Shown piece after piece: positions 7,305 to 15,269 of a DNA stretch of 35,229 nt. The first letter of the stretch is position 1. Every line of letters begins with the position of its first letter. The DNA is from Streptomyces sp. WAC 04229 (lineage in GTDB: Bacteria > Actinomycetota > Actinomycetes > Streptomycetales > Streptomycetaceae), in the NCBI RefSeq assembly GCF_003947455.1, contig NZ_QHJH01000068.1, forward strand, positions 1 to 35,229, given 5' to 3'. A program made the translations under genes and the position numbers. Below the pieces are notes generated by a model that saw only the letters and a list, made by a program, of their open reading frames with translations, did no database searches and was not told the DNA's origin.

Positions 7305-8415
7305 CTCACGCGACGAGCCGCTCGTCCTCGGGATCGAGACCTCCTGCGACGAGACCGGCGTCGGTGTCGTGCGCGGCACCACCCTGCTGGCCGACGCCAT
7401 CGCGTCCAGCGTCGACGAGCACGCCCGCTTCGGCGGCGTCGTCCCCGAAGTGGCGAGCCGCGCCCACCTGGAGGCGATGGTCCCCACCATCGACCGCGCC
7501 CTCAAGGAGGCCGGGGTCAGCGCCCGCGACCTCGACGGCATCGCCGTCACCGCCGGTCCCGGCCTGGCCGGCGCCCTGCTGGTCGGCGTCTCGGCGGCCA
7601 AGGCGTACGCCTACGCCCTCGGCAAGCCCCTGTACGGCGTCAACCACCTCGCCTCGCACATCTGCGTCGACCAGCTGGAGCACGGCGCGCTGCCCGAGCC
7701 GACGATGGCCCTGCTGGTCTCCGGCGGCCACTCCTCGCTGCTGCTCTCGACGGACATCACCTCCGACGTCCGCCCGATGGGCGCCACCATCGACGACGCG
7801 GCCGGCGAGGCCTTCGACAAGATCGCCCGGGTGCTGAACCTGGGCTTCCCCGGCGGCCCGGTCATCGACCGGTACGCGCGCGAGGGCGACCCGAACGCGA
7901 TCGCCTTCCCGCGCGGGCTGACCGGTCCGCGCGACCCGGCCTACGACTTCTCCTTCTCCGGGCTGAAGACGGCCGTGGCCCGCTGGATCGAGGCGAAGCG
8001 GGCGGCGGGGGAGGAGGTGCCGGTGCGGGACGTGTCGGCGTCCTTCCAGGAGGCGGTCGTGGACGTGCTGACCCGCAAGGCGGTGCGCGCCTGCAAGGAC
8101 GAGGGCGTCGACCACCTGATGATCGGCGGTGGCGTCGCCGCCAACTCCCGGTTGCGCGCGCTGGCCCAGGAGCGCTGCGAGGCGGCCGGCATCCGGCTGC
8201 GGGTGCCGCGCCCCAAGCTCTGCACGGACAACGGCGCCATGGTGGCCGCCCTCGGCGCCGAGATGGTCGCCCGGGGCCGGGCCGCCTCCGACTGGGACCT
8301 GTCCGCGGACTCGTCGCTGCCGGTGACCGACCCGCACGTGCCGGGGACCGGCCAAGGCCACGGCCACTCGCACGACCACGTCCACGAGGTCAGCAAGGAG
8401 AACCTGTACTCGTGA
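7297..8415 (+). CDS. tsaD: tRNA N6-adenosine threonylcarbamoyltransferase TsaD
   Basis: A 372-aa catalytic subunit transferring the threonylcarbamoyl group to A37. It has the ASKHA start LVLGIETSCDETGVGVV, the metal-binding HxxxH in VNHLASHICVD, the VSGGHSS loop and ATIDDAAGEAFDK. DFSFSGLKTAV and the C-terminal IGGGVAANSRLR and CTDNGAM are also present. The C-terminus is extended by a His-rich tail (GHGHSHDHVHEVSKENLYS) that most bacterial TsaD proteins lack and that may bind metal. The gene is coupled to rimI (8-nt overlap) and to the next ORF (GTGA). Confidence 0.96.
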   Translation: MADSRDEPLVLGIETSCDETGVGVVRGTTLLADAIASSVDEHARFGGVVPEVASRAHLEAMVPTIDRALKEAGVSARDLDGIAVTAGPGLAGALLVGVSAAKAYAYALGKPLYGVNHLASHICVDQLEHGALPEPTMALLVSGGHSSLLLSTDITSDVRPMGATIDDAAGEAFDKIARVLNLGFPGGPVIDRYAREGDPNAIAFPRGLTGPRDPAYDFSFSGLKTAVARWIEAKRAAGEEVPVRDVSASFQEAVVDVLTRKAVRACKDEGVDHLMIGGGVAANSRLRALAQERCEAAGIRLRVPRPKLCTDNGAMVAALGAEMVARGRAASDWDLSADSSLPVTDPHVPGTGQGHGHSHDHVHEVSKENLYS

Positions 8416-8666
8416 CCGTCGCCCTGATGTGGGAGGCGCGGGCCGTGCCCGGCCGGGGCGCGGACCTGCTGGCCTGGACCCGCGCCCAGCCGCTCGCCGG
8501 CACCCCGCTCCGCCGCGAGACCCTGCGCGCCCCGCAGGACCGGGTCCTGGTCATCACCTGGTGGGACGCCCCGTACGACGCGGAACTGCCGGAACTGCCC
8601 GAACCCGACGGGGATCTGGTCACGAGGGCGGTGCACCGGTGGCGGTTCGAGGCGGTCGGTGACTGA
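8412..8666 (+). CDS. Hypothetical protein, 84 aa, coupled to tsaD
   Basis: The GTG at 8412 overlaps the tsaD stop (GTGA), and the frame keeps the high GC third positions of real genes. The product begins VTVALMWEARAVPGRGADLLAWTR, then has RVLVITWWDAP and ends in VTRAVHRWRFEAVGD. Trp is frequent, and the pattern suggests a small alpha+beta, possibly ferredoxin-like (ABM-type) fold, though this is only an impression. It is the last gene of the tsaB operon. Family not recognised. Confidence 0.7.
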   Translation: MTVALMWEARAVPGRGADLLAWTRAQPLAGTPLRRETLRAPQDRVLVITWWDAPYDAELPELPEPDGDLVTRAVHRWRFEAVGD

Positions 8667-8986
8667 TCTGGTGCGTAATGCATCGATCGGATGACCGGCG
8701 GATGACCGAGTTGGCCGAGGGCGCCGCCCGGCCGGGCCCCGCCCTTCGACCCCGCCTGCGGTCGCCCGACCGGCAGCTGCACCGGCCGCGGCCGGCCACG
8801 ACGGGGGCATCCCTCCGACCGGCCGAACTGGGGACGGAGCAGGAATGAACCGACGGGCCCGGACAGCGGGTCCTCGAATGTTTTGGCGTGCTGACCGAAT
8901 GTTTTGATGCCCGCCCGGTGTGACCATCCGACCCCCGGCCTGCCTGGGGCTTCGTCAAGCGGGCCCGCAGGGTTACGATCGCCGCC
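8667..8986. promoter_or_regulatory. 320-bp intergenic region with phased 11-bp direct repeats
   Basis: No convincing gene lies here. The notable content is CGAATGTTTTG at 8875-8885, repeated exactly at 8896-8906. The 21-bp period is two helical turns, so both copies face the same side of the DNA. The repeats are AT-rich islands in GC-rich sequence, 80-110 bp before the lacI-family start, and are likely binding sites for an activator or for the regulator itself. Confidence 0.5.
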
Positions 8987-10039
8987 ATGACATCCCCGCA
9001 GCCCGCTGAAACCCGGACGCAAAAGCGGTCCCCGCAGACCGCGACCCTCGCCGAGATCGCGCGTGCGGCCGGTGTGTCGGCGCCGACTGTTTCGAAGGTG
9101 CTCAACGGCCGTGCCGACGTCGCGCCCTCGACCCGGGCCCGCGTGGAGGAGCTGCTGCGCACCCACGGCTACCGGCGCCGGCGGGCCGAGTCGACCCGTT
9201 CACCGCTGATCGACCTGGTCTTCCACGAGCTGGAGAGCGCCTGGGCGATGGAGGTCATCCGGGGCGTGGAGAACGTGGCCCGGGACACCGGGCTCAGCGT
9301 GGTGCTCTCCGAGAGCGCGGGGCGCCTCACGCCCGGCCGGACCTGGGCCGACCAGGTCGCCGCCCGCCGTCCGCACGGCGTGATCCTGGTCCTGTCCGGC
9401 CTCGACGAGTCCCAGCGGGCTCTGCTGACCAGCCGCTCCATCCCGTTCGTGGTGATGGACCCGGCGGGCGACCCCGGCGCCGACGTGCCGTCCATCGGCG
9501 CCACCAACTGGCAGGGCGGACTCGCCGCCACCCGGCACCTGGTCGACCTCGGGCACACCCGCATCGGGGCGATCAGCGGGCCCACCCGGATGATGTGCAG
9601 CCGCGCCCGCGTCGACGGCTACCGGGCCGCCCTGGAGACCGCCGGGCTGCCGGTCGAACCCGACCTGATCGTGACCGGCGACTTCCACCACGAGGCCGGT
9701 TACCGGCGGGGCCTGGAGCTGCTGCGCCGCCCCGACCGGCCGACCGCCGTCTTCGCGGGCAACGACCTCCAGGCGCTGGGCCTGTACGAGGCCGCCCGCG
9801 AGCTGGGGCTGCGCATCCCGCAGGACCTCAGCGTGGTCGGCTTCGACGACCTGCCGGTGGCCCGCTGGGTGGGGCCGCCGCTGACGACCGTGCGGCAGCC
9901 GCTGATGGAGATGGCCGAGGCGGCGGCGCGGCTGGTCCTGGACCTCGGGCGGGACGACGGCTCCGCGTCGGCGACCCGGGTGGAGCTGGCCACCAGCCTG
10001 GAGGTGCGCAGCAGCACGGCGGCGCCCGGCACCGGCTGA
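8987..10039 (+). CDS. LacI-family transcriptional regulator
   Basis: A 350-aa regulator. Residues ~20-66 form the LacI HTH with hinge (ATLAEIARAAGVSAPTVSKV, then NGRADVAPSTRARVEELL). A type 1 periplasmic-binding-protein-like effector domain follows (HGVILVLSG, GHTRIGAISG, TAVFAGNDLQALG, SVVGFDDLPVARWVGPPLTT). The effector is probably a sugar. No transport or glycoside hydrolase genes are adjacent, so it is an orphan whose targets lie elsewhere. The ATG at 8987 gives the usual short Ser/Pro/Thr leader before the HTH. Direct repeats upstream may mediate its control. It ends within a 22-bp tandem repeat. Confidence 0.92.
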   Translation: MTSPQPAETRTQKRSPQTATLAEIARAAGVSAPTVSKVLNGRADVAPSTRARVEELLRTHGYRRRRAESTRSPLIDLVFHELESAWAMEVIRGVENVARDTGLSVVLSESAGRLTPGRTWADQVAARRPHGVILVLSGLDESQRALLTSRSIPFVVMDPAGDPGADVPSIGATNWQGGLAATRHLVDLGHTRIGAISGPTRMMCSRARVDGYRAALETAGLPVEPDLIVTGDFHHEAGYRRGLELLRRPDRPTAVFAGNDLQALGLYEAARELGLRIPQDLSVVGFDDLPVARWVGPPLTTVRQPLMEMAEAAARLVLDLGRDDGSASATRVELATSLEVRSSTAAPGTG

Positions 10040-10095
10040 GCCGCGCCGAAGCCCGCGCCGAGCCGCGCCGAAGCCCGCGCCGAGCCGCGCCGAAG
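10038..10095. repeat. 22-bp tandem repeat, 2.6 copies
   Basis: The unit GAGCCGCGCCGAAGCCCGCGCC is seen at 10038-10059 and 10060-10081, with 14 further bases at 10082-10095. It begins in the lacI-family stop codon and lies before the AT-rich leader of the LCP gene. The copies are identical, so the expansion looks recent. Confidence 0.85.
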
Positions 10096-10218
10096 TCTGA
10101 GAATTTACGCAGAATCCCGACCCGCACGTTCCTGATTCAACAATTCCGACTTATGTTCCCTCCGACGGGGCACTCGCGTGGGGACGCGAACGGGACCGGC
10201 TGGGGCGGGGGCGGACGC

Positions 10219-11247
10219 ATGGCTGCGCGGGACGGGCGCGGTGGGCGCTCGAAGGGGTTCAAGGTGGCCGGCCTGGCGCTGGCCGGGGCGCTGCTGCTCG
10301 GGTTCGCCGCGGTGGGCTGGACGTACTGGCACCTGAACGGCAACATCAACAGCGTCGACATCGAGGGCGCGCTCGGCGACGACCGCCCCGCGCGCCCGGC
10401 CACCGTCCCCTCCGCCTCGCCCTCCGCCTCCCCGGTGCCCACCGGCGCCCTGAACATCCTCGTCCTCGGCTCGGACTCGCGCAGCGGCGAGGAGAACCGG
10501 GAACTCGGCGGCGGCGACAGCGGGGGCGCCCGCTCCGACACGGCGATGGTCGTCCACCTCGACGCGGGCCGCACCGCCGCCACCGTCGTCAGCATCCCGC
10601 GCGACACGCTCGTCGACCGTCCCTCCTGTCCGCTGGAGTCCGGCGACTCGACCCGGGAGGCGAGCAACGCGATGTTCAACACCGCCTACGAACTGGGCGG
10701 TCCGGTCTGCGCGGTCAAGACCGTCGAGTCCTTCACCGGTGTCCGCATGGACCACTACATCGAGATCGACTTCTCCGGTTTCGCCAAGCTGGTCGACGCG
10801 TTGGGCGGGGTCACCGTCACCACGGACGTGGACATCGACGACGACAAGAGCCACCTGCACCTGGACGCCGGCACCCACCACCTCGACGGCACCGAGGCGC
10901 TCGGCCTGGCCCGCACCCGCTACGGGCTGGCGGGCGGCAGCGACCTGGCCCGGATAGAGCTCCAGCAGAACCTGGTCAAGGCGCTCCTCGAACAGATCGC
11001 GACCACCGACCTGCTCACCGACCCCCCGCGCCTCTACCAGGTCGCGGACGCGGTCACCGGCAGCCTCACCACCGACACCGGCCTGGACTCGCTGGGCGAG
11101 CTGACCGGCCTCGGCCGCAGCCTCGGGGGCCTCGCGGCGGACGACGTACGCACCGTGACCATGCCGGTGGACCCGGCGCCCTGGGATCCCAACCGGGTGA
11201 TCGCCCACGAGCCGGACGCCGGTGACCTGTGGGAATCGCTGCGCTAG
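10219..11247 (+). CDS. LytR-CpsA-Psr (LCP) family wall-polymer ligase
   Basis: A 342-aa membrane-anchored phosphotransferase, of the family that attaches teichoic acid or related glycopolymers to peptidoglycan outside the cell. Residues ~15-37 form one TM helix (VAGLALAGALLLGFAAVGWT), followed by a Pro/Ser linker. The LCP domain shows LNILVLGSDSR, RSDTAMVVHLD, VSIPRDTLV, HYIEIDFSGFAKLVDALGG and EALGLARTRYG, then SDLARIELQQNLV. These carry the Asp and Arg residues that bind polyprenyl pyrophosphate and metal. The ATG at 10219 puts the basic N-terminus next to the TM; an ATG at 10153 would add 22 residues. AT-rich sequence at ~10097-10160 probably holds its promoter. Confidence 0.92.
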   Translation: MAARDGRGGRSKGFKVAGLALAGALLLGFAAVGWTYWHLNGNINSVDIEGALGDDRPARPATVPSASPSASPVPTGALNILVLGSDSRSGEENRELGGGDSGGARSDTAMVVHLDAGRTAATVVSIPRDTLVDRPSCPLESGDSTREASNAMFNTAYELGGPVCAVKTVESFTGVRMDHYIEIDFSGFAKLVDALGGVTVTTDVDIDDDKSHLHLDAGTHHLDGTEALGLARTRYGLAGGSDLARIELQQNLVKALLEQIATTDLLTDPPRLYQVADAVTGSLTTDTGLDSLGELTGLGRSLGGLAADDVRTVTMPVDPAPWDPNRVIAHEPDAGDLWESLR

Positions 11248-11286
11248 CGGCCTCCCGGAAAATTCCTGAAGAAAATCTGCGGGGGG

Positions 11287-11313
11287 TGTCGATCCACGCC
11301 GCGCCCGTTCGAC
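11287..11313 (+). promoter_or_regulatory. Candidate ECF42-type promoter for the YCII-sigma operon
   Basis: TGTCGA at 11287-11292 and CGAC at 11310-11313 are separated by 17 bp, 54 bp before the YCII start. ECF42 sigma factors are reported to autoregulate a TGTCGA-type promoter ahead of DGPF/YCII genes, and this matches in sequence, spacing and place. Confidence 0.6.
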
Positions 11314-11367
11314 GCACTGGGTGAGAGGCCGGGGAGCGACCCCGGCCGCCGAACCCGAGGAGTCACC

Positions 11368-11724
11368 GTGCCCCGCTACCTGTCGCTGATCCGCATCGAG
11401 GAGAACGACACCTTCTCCGGCGGCCCCAGCCCCGAGCTGGTGCAGCGCATGGAGAAGCTGATGGAGGAGATGACGAAGGCCGGCGTCCTGCTCGACACGG
11501 CCGGTCTCACCCCGACCGCCGACGGCACCCGCGTCCACTACGAGGGCGGGCAGCTGTCCGTCACCGACGGGCCCTTCACCGAGTCCAAGGAGGTCGTCGG
11601 CGGCTACGCCCTGCTCCAGGCCAAGGACAAGGCCGAGGCCGTCGAGTGGACCAAGCGCTTCCTGAAGGTGCACGAGGAGCACTGGACGGTCACCTGCGAG
11701 GTGCGCCAGCTCATGGAGGGCTGA
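11368..11724 (+). CDS. YCII/DGPF-domain protein
   Basis: A 118-aa protein of the YCII-related (DGPF) family, small dimeric alpha-beta barrel proteins. The diagnostic VTDGPFTESKEVVGGYALLQ motif spans about residues 70-89, and the N-terminus PRYLSLIRIEEN is also characteristic. The start is GTG 11368 with GAGGAG ~7 nt upstream. These proteins are typically encoded with ECF42 sigma factors, as here (sigma start 44 bp downstream), and are thought to be part of the sigma factor's regulon. The biochemical role is unknown. Confidence 0.9.
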   Translation: MPRYLSLIRIEENDTFSGGPSPELVQRMEKLMEEMTKAGVLLDTAGLTPTADGTRVHYEGGQLSVTDGPFTESKEVVGGYALLQAKDKAEAVEWTKRFLKVHEEHWTVTCEVRQLMEG

Positions 11725-11768
11725 GTTCCGCTTTGCTCGGGCCGTTCGAGGGTGTTGCATGGTGGGCT

Positions 11769-13019
11769 GTGGAACCGCAGCCCACCGAGGCCCTGGAGAC
11801 CGTCTTCCGACTGGAGACCCCGCGCGTCGTCGCCGGGGTCGCCCGGCTCGTGCGGGACGTCGGCATCGCCGAGGAACTCACGCAGGACGCCCTGGTCGCC
11901 GCCCTGGAGCAGTGGCCGAGGGACGGTGTGCCCGACAACCCCGGCGCCTGGCTCATGGCCACCGCCCGGCGCCGCGCCGTCGACCTCGTCCGGCGCCGGG
12001 AGACCTACGCCCGCAAGCTCGCGGAGATCGGCCGCGAGCTGCCCGCCGAGACACCGCCGGTGGAGCCCGCCGACCCGGACGACATCGACGACGACCTGCT
12101 GCGGCTGGTCTTCACCGCCTGCCACCCGGTGCTCTCCGCCGAGGCCCGCATCGCCCTGACCCTGCGGCTGCTCGGCGGCCTGACCACGCCCGAGATCGCC
12201 CGTGCCTTCCTCGTCCCGGAGCCGACGGTCGCGCAGCGCATCGTGCGCGCCAAACGCACCCTGGCCACGAGGAACGTCGCCTTCGAGGTGCCGTACGGCC
12301 CGGACCGGGCGGCCCGCCTGGGCTCCGTCCTGGAGGTCATCTACCTGATCTTCAACGAGGGGTACGCGGCCACCGCGGGCGACGACTGGCTCCGCCCGGC
12401 CCTGTGCGAGGACGCCCTGCGCCTGGCCCGAGTCCTCTCCGCCCTGATGCCGAAGGAACCCGAGGTCCACGGTCTGACGGCGCTGCTGGAGTTCCAGGCC
12501 TCCCGTACCGCCGCCCGCACCGGCCCCGACGGCGCGCCGGTCCTCCTGCGCGACCAGAACCGCCGCCGCTGGAGCCGGCTGCTCATCGCCCGCGGCATCA
12601 CCGCCCTCGACCACGCCCACGCCACGGCCGGTTCCGGCGCCCCGGGCCCGTACGTCCTCCAGGCCGCGATCGCCGCCTGCCACGCGACGGCACACCGCTA
12701 CGAGGAGACCGACTGGCCGCGCATCGCCGCGCTCTACGGCCTGCTCGCCGCCCGCGCCCCGTCCCCGGTCGTCGAACTCAACCGCGCGGTCGCCGTGTCG
12801 ATGGCCGAGGGCCCGGCCCCCGCGCTGGCCCTCGTCGACGCCCTGGCCGCCGAACCGGCCCTGCGCGGCTACCACCTGCTCCCCAGCGTCCGCGGCGATC
12901 TCCTGCTCCGCCTGGACCGCCCGGCCGAGGCGCGCGCGGAGTTCGAGCGGGCCGCGTCCCTGACCCGCAACGAACGCGAGCGCGAACTGCTGATCCGCCG
13001 GGCGGAGGAGTGCGGTTAG
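11769..13019 (+). CDS. ECF42-group sigma factor with C-terminal TPR-like extension
   Basis: A 416-aa sigma factor. Region 2 is near residues 10-70 (RLVRDVGIAEELTQDALVAA and DNPGAWLMATARRRAVDLVR). Region 4 is near 125-170 (LTLRLLGGLTTPEIARAFLV, then PTVAQRIVRAKRTL). About 240 further residues form the long helical extension (DUF6596/TPR-like) typical of ECF42, which is needed for activity. No anti-sigma gene is adjacent, also typical. The GTG at 11769 (VEPQPTEALETVFR) gives the normal N-terminus. It is transcribed with the YCII gene and converges on the methyltransferase gene, with a 21-bp gap. Confidence 0.9.
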   Translation: MEPQPTEALETVFRLETPRVVAGVARLVRDVGIAEELTQDALVAALEQWPRDGVPDNPGAWLMATARRRAVDLVRRRETYARKLAEIGRELPAETPPVEPADPDDIDDDLLRLVFTACHPVLSAEARIALTLRLLGGLTTPEIARAFLVPEPTVAQRIVRAKRTLATRNVAFEVPYGPDRAARLGSVLEVIYLIFNEGYAATAGDDWLRPALCEDALRLARVLSALMPKEPEVHGLTALLEFQASRTAARTGPDGAPVLLRDQNRRRWSRLLIARGITALDHAHATAGSGAPGPYVLQAAIAACHATAHRYEETDWPRIAALYGLLAARAPSPVVELNRAVAVSMAEGPAPALALVDALAAEPALRGYHLLPSVRGDLLLRLDRPAEARAEFERAASLTRNERERELLIRRAEECG

Positions 13020-13040
13020 GGCCTGTCCGCCGGAAAGGTC

Positions 13041-14222
13041 CTACGGCTTCCGCACCGGCTGACCGACCAGCATCGTCGGCGCTCCCGCGACCCGGGTCAT
13101 GAACACCGTCGCCGCGTTCGGCCCCTGCGGCTTGACCTTCCGCCGCAGCTCCTCCGGCTCGACCGCGGACCCCCGCTTCTTCACGGTCAGCGTGCCGACG
13201 CGGCGCTCCCGCAGCAGTGCCTTCAGCTTCTTCACGTTGAAGGGCATGAGGTCGGTGATCTCGTACGCCGTGGCGTACGGCGTCGGCAGCAGCTCGTCCG
13301 CGGTGACGTAGGCGATGGTCGCGTCGAGCAGCCCGCCGCCGACCTGCTCGGCGACCTCGGCGACCAGATGGGCGCGGATCACGGCGCCGTCCGGCTCGTA
13401 CAGGTAGCGGCCGGGTGTGCGGACCTCCGGGTCGGGCAGGCCGGTGCCGGGCAGGGTGCGGGGCCCCGGCAGCAGGGTGGCCCGCACGGCCCCCGCGGCG
13501 CCGCCGAACCACAGCACCGCCTCCTTCACGTCCCCGCCGTCGGAGATCCACTCGGCCTCGGCGTCCTGTGGCACCGCCTCGTGCGGAATGCCGGGCGCCA
13601 CCTTCAGCGCGGCGGCGCGGGAGGCCGTACGGGCCGCGCCGACGGCCCAGGACAGCGGCGGCGAGTAGGCCTCGGGGTCGAAGATCCTCCCCCTGCCGCC
13701 GCGCCGGGCCGGATCGACGAAGACCGCGTCGTACCCGCCGGTGTCCACCGCCTCGACGTCCGCCTCGCGCACCTCGATCAGCTCGGCGAGCCCCAGCGCC
13801 TCGGCGTTGGCGCGGGCCGCCGCCGCGGTCGCCGGGTCGCGGTCCACCGCCAGCACCCGGATGCCCGCCCGGGCCAGCGCGATCGCGTCGCCCCCGATCC
13901 CGCAGCACAGGTCGGCCACGGAGGTGACACCCAGAGCCGCGAACCGCTCCGCCCGGTACGCCGCCACGCTCGCCCGCGTGGACTGCTCGACGCCGTTGGC
14001 CGTGAAGAACATCCGACCCGCGTCCCGGGCCCCGAACTTCGCCGCCGCCCGCTGCCGCAGCCGTGCCTGCCCGAGCGCGGCCGACACCAGCGCGGCCGGG
14101 TGCTCGCGGCGCAGCCGGGTGGCGACGGCCAACTCCCGCGCGGGGTCGGTGTCGCGCACCTCGTCGAGGAGGGCGCGGCCTTCGGGGGTCAGCAGGGAGA
14201 GCAGGGCGTCGAGGTCGTTCAC
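13041..14222 (-). CDS. Class I SAM-dependent methyltransferase with THUMP-like C-terminus
   Basis: A 393-aa protein. The SAM-binding core at ~100-190 carries ADLCCGIGGDAIALARAG (motif I), VLAVDRDPATAAAARANAEA and the post-motif FVDPARRGGRGRIFDP. The C-terminal third (TDLMPFNVKKLKALLRERRV, then GTLTVKKRGSAVEPEELRRK) matches the THUMP-like domain seen in this actinobacterial family, which suggests an RNA substrate. The start is GTG 14222. The gene converges on the sigma factor gene and diverges from the deacetylases (90-bp gap). The exact substrate is unknown. Confidence 0.85.
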   Translation of the reverse strand: MNDLDALLSLLTPEGRALLDEVRDTDPARELAVATRLRREHPAALVSAALGQARLRQRAAAKFGARDAGRMFFTANGVEQSTRASVAAYRAERFAALGVTSVADLCCGIGGDAIALARAGIRVLAVDRDPATAAAARANAEALGLAELIEVREADVEAVDTGGYDAVFVDPARRGGRGRIFDPEAYSPPLSWAVGAARTASRAAALKVAPGIPHEAVPQDAEAEWISDGGDVKEAVLWFGGAAGAVRATLLPGPRTLPGTGLPDPEVRTPGRYLYEPDGAVIRAHLVAEVAEQVGGGLLDATIAYVTADELLPTPYATAYEITDLMPFNVKKLKALLRERRVGTLTVKKRGSAVEPEELRRKVKPQGPNAATVFMTRVAGAPTMLVGQPVRKP

Positions 14223-14312
14223 CGCCTCATTGTGGGCCAGTCGGTGGATGGTGTGCCTCCGGCGCGGTGTCGGACGGGGTCCGGCGGTCCGGGACTGCGA
14301 GGATCCGGCACC

Positions 14313-15269
14313 ATGCGAGCAGTCGTACAAAATGACAAAAGCCGGGCGTCGCGGGTGCTGCGGGCGGCGACTGCCCCCGGACCGCGCGGACGCACCGCCG
14401 CCGTCACCGCCGTCCTCGCCGTGGCCGCACTCGCCGCCGGCTGTGCGCAGGACACCTCGGACGTCCGGGGCGCCCACGGCCAGGAGCCCCTCCAGGCACC
14501 CCCGGCCCGCGCGCTCGACGCGTACGCGGCCCGACTGGGCGCGGCCCAGGCCGCCCGGGTCGCCGCCGCCAAGCGCTGGGACCTCCGAAAGGTCCCGCTG
14601 ACCGCCCCCGCGCCCCCCGCGAAGAAGCCGGAGATCAAGGCGCGCGACGGCTTCGAGGTCGAGGGCCAGGAGGAGGACGGCCTCCCGCCGGTCTTCACCA
14701 CGATCCCCACGAAGGAGAAGATCGTCTTCCTCACCATCGACGACGGCGCCGAGAAGGACCGGTCGTTCCTGAGGATGATGAGCGAGCTGAAGATCCCGTA
14801 CACCGTCTTCCTCACCGACGAGGAGATCAAGGACGACTACGGCTACTTCAAGAAGATGCAGGCCCGCGGGGTCACCCTCAACAACCACACCCTGAGCCAC
14901 CCCTACCTCCCCGGCCTCTCCTACGCGGAGCAGAAGCGGGAGATCTGCGGCATGCAGGAGGTCATGGAGAAGCGCTACGGCAAGCGCCCCGTCCTCTTCC
15001 GCCCGCCCTTCGGCAACTACAACCGCGACACCCTGCGCGCCGCCAAGTCCTGCGGCATCGAGTACGCGCCCATCTGGAGCGAGGAGGTGTTCGTCGACCA
15101 CTGGGAGTACCGCGAGTGGGACCGGGACCTGCACCCCGGGGACATCGTCCTCACCCACTTCCGGGGCCGCGAGGACTGGGACGGCACGATGACCGACATG
15201 GCCCGGCGCTTCCTGAACCGGATCACCGCCGAGGGCTACGCGGTGGCCCGCCTGGAGGACTACCTGTGA
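14313..15269 (+). CDS. Lipoprotein polysaccharide deacetylase (NodB homology), first of tandem pair
   Basis: A 318-aa secreted lipoprotein. The signal peptide ends in the lipobox LAAGC (Cys44). A charged linker at ~50-130 is followed by the NodB domain: TIDDGAEKD with D143-D144, the metal-binding NHTLSH (H192, H196), RPPFGNYN near 230 and LHPGDIVLTHFRG near 273-285. All catalytic motifs appear intact, so metal-dependent de-N-acetylation of a wall or extracellular glycan is expected. The ATG at 14313 has GAGGA ~8 nt upstream. The gene overlaps the next deacetylase by 4 nt (GTGA). Confidence 0.92.
   Translation: MRAVVQNDKSRASRVLRAATAPGPRGRTAAVTAVLAVAALAAGCAQDTSDVRGAHGQEPLQAPPARALDAYAARLGAAQAARVAAAKRWDLRKVPLTAPAPPAKKPEIKARDGFEVEGQEEDGLPPVFTTIPTKEKIVFLTIDDGAEKDRSFLRMMSELKIPYTVFLTDEEIKDDYGYFKKMQARGVTLNNHTLSHPYLPGLSYAEQKREICGMQEVMEKRYGKRPVLFRPPFGNYNRDTLRAAKSCGIEYAPIWSEEVFVDHWEYREWDRDLHPGDIVLTHFRGREDWDGTMTDMARRFLNRITAEGYAVARLEDYL

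Noticed and set aside
10038..10095. Tandem repeat considered as CRISPR-like or as an operator array
   Set aside because: Units are contiguous without spacers and extremely GC-rich; simple tandem expansion explains it.
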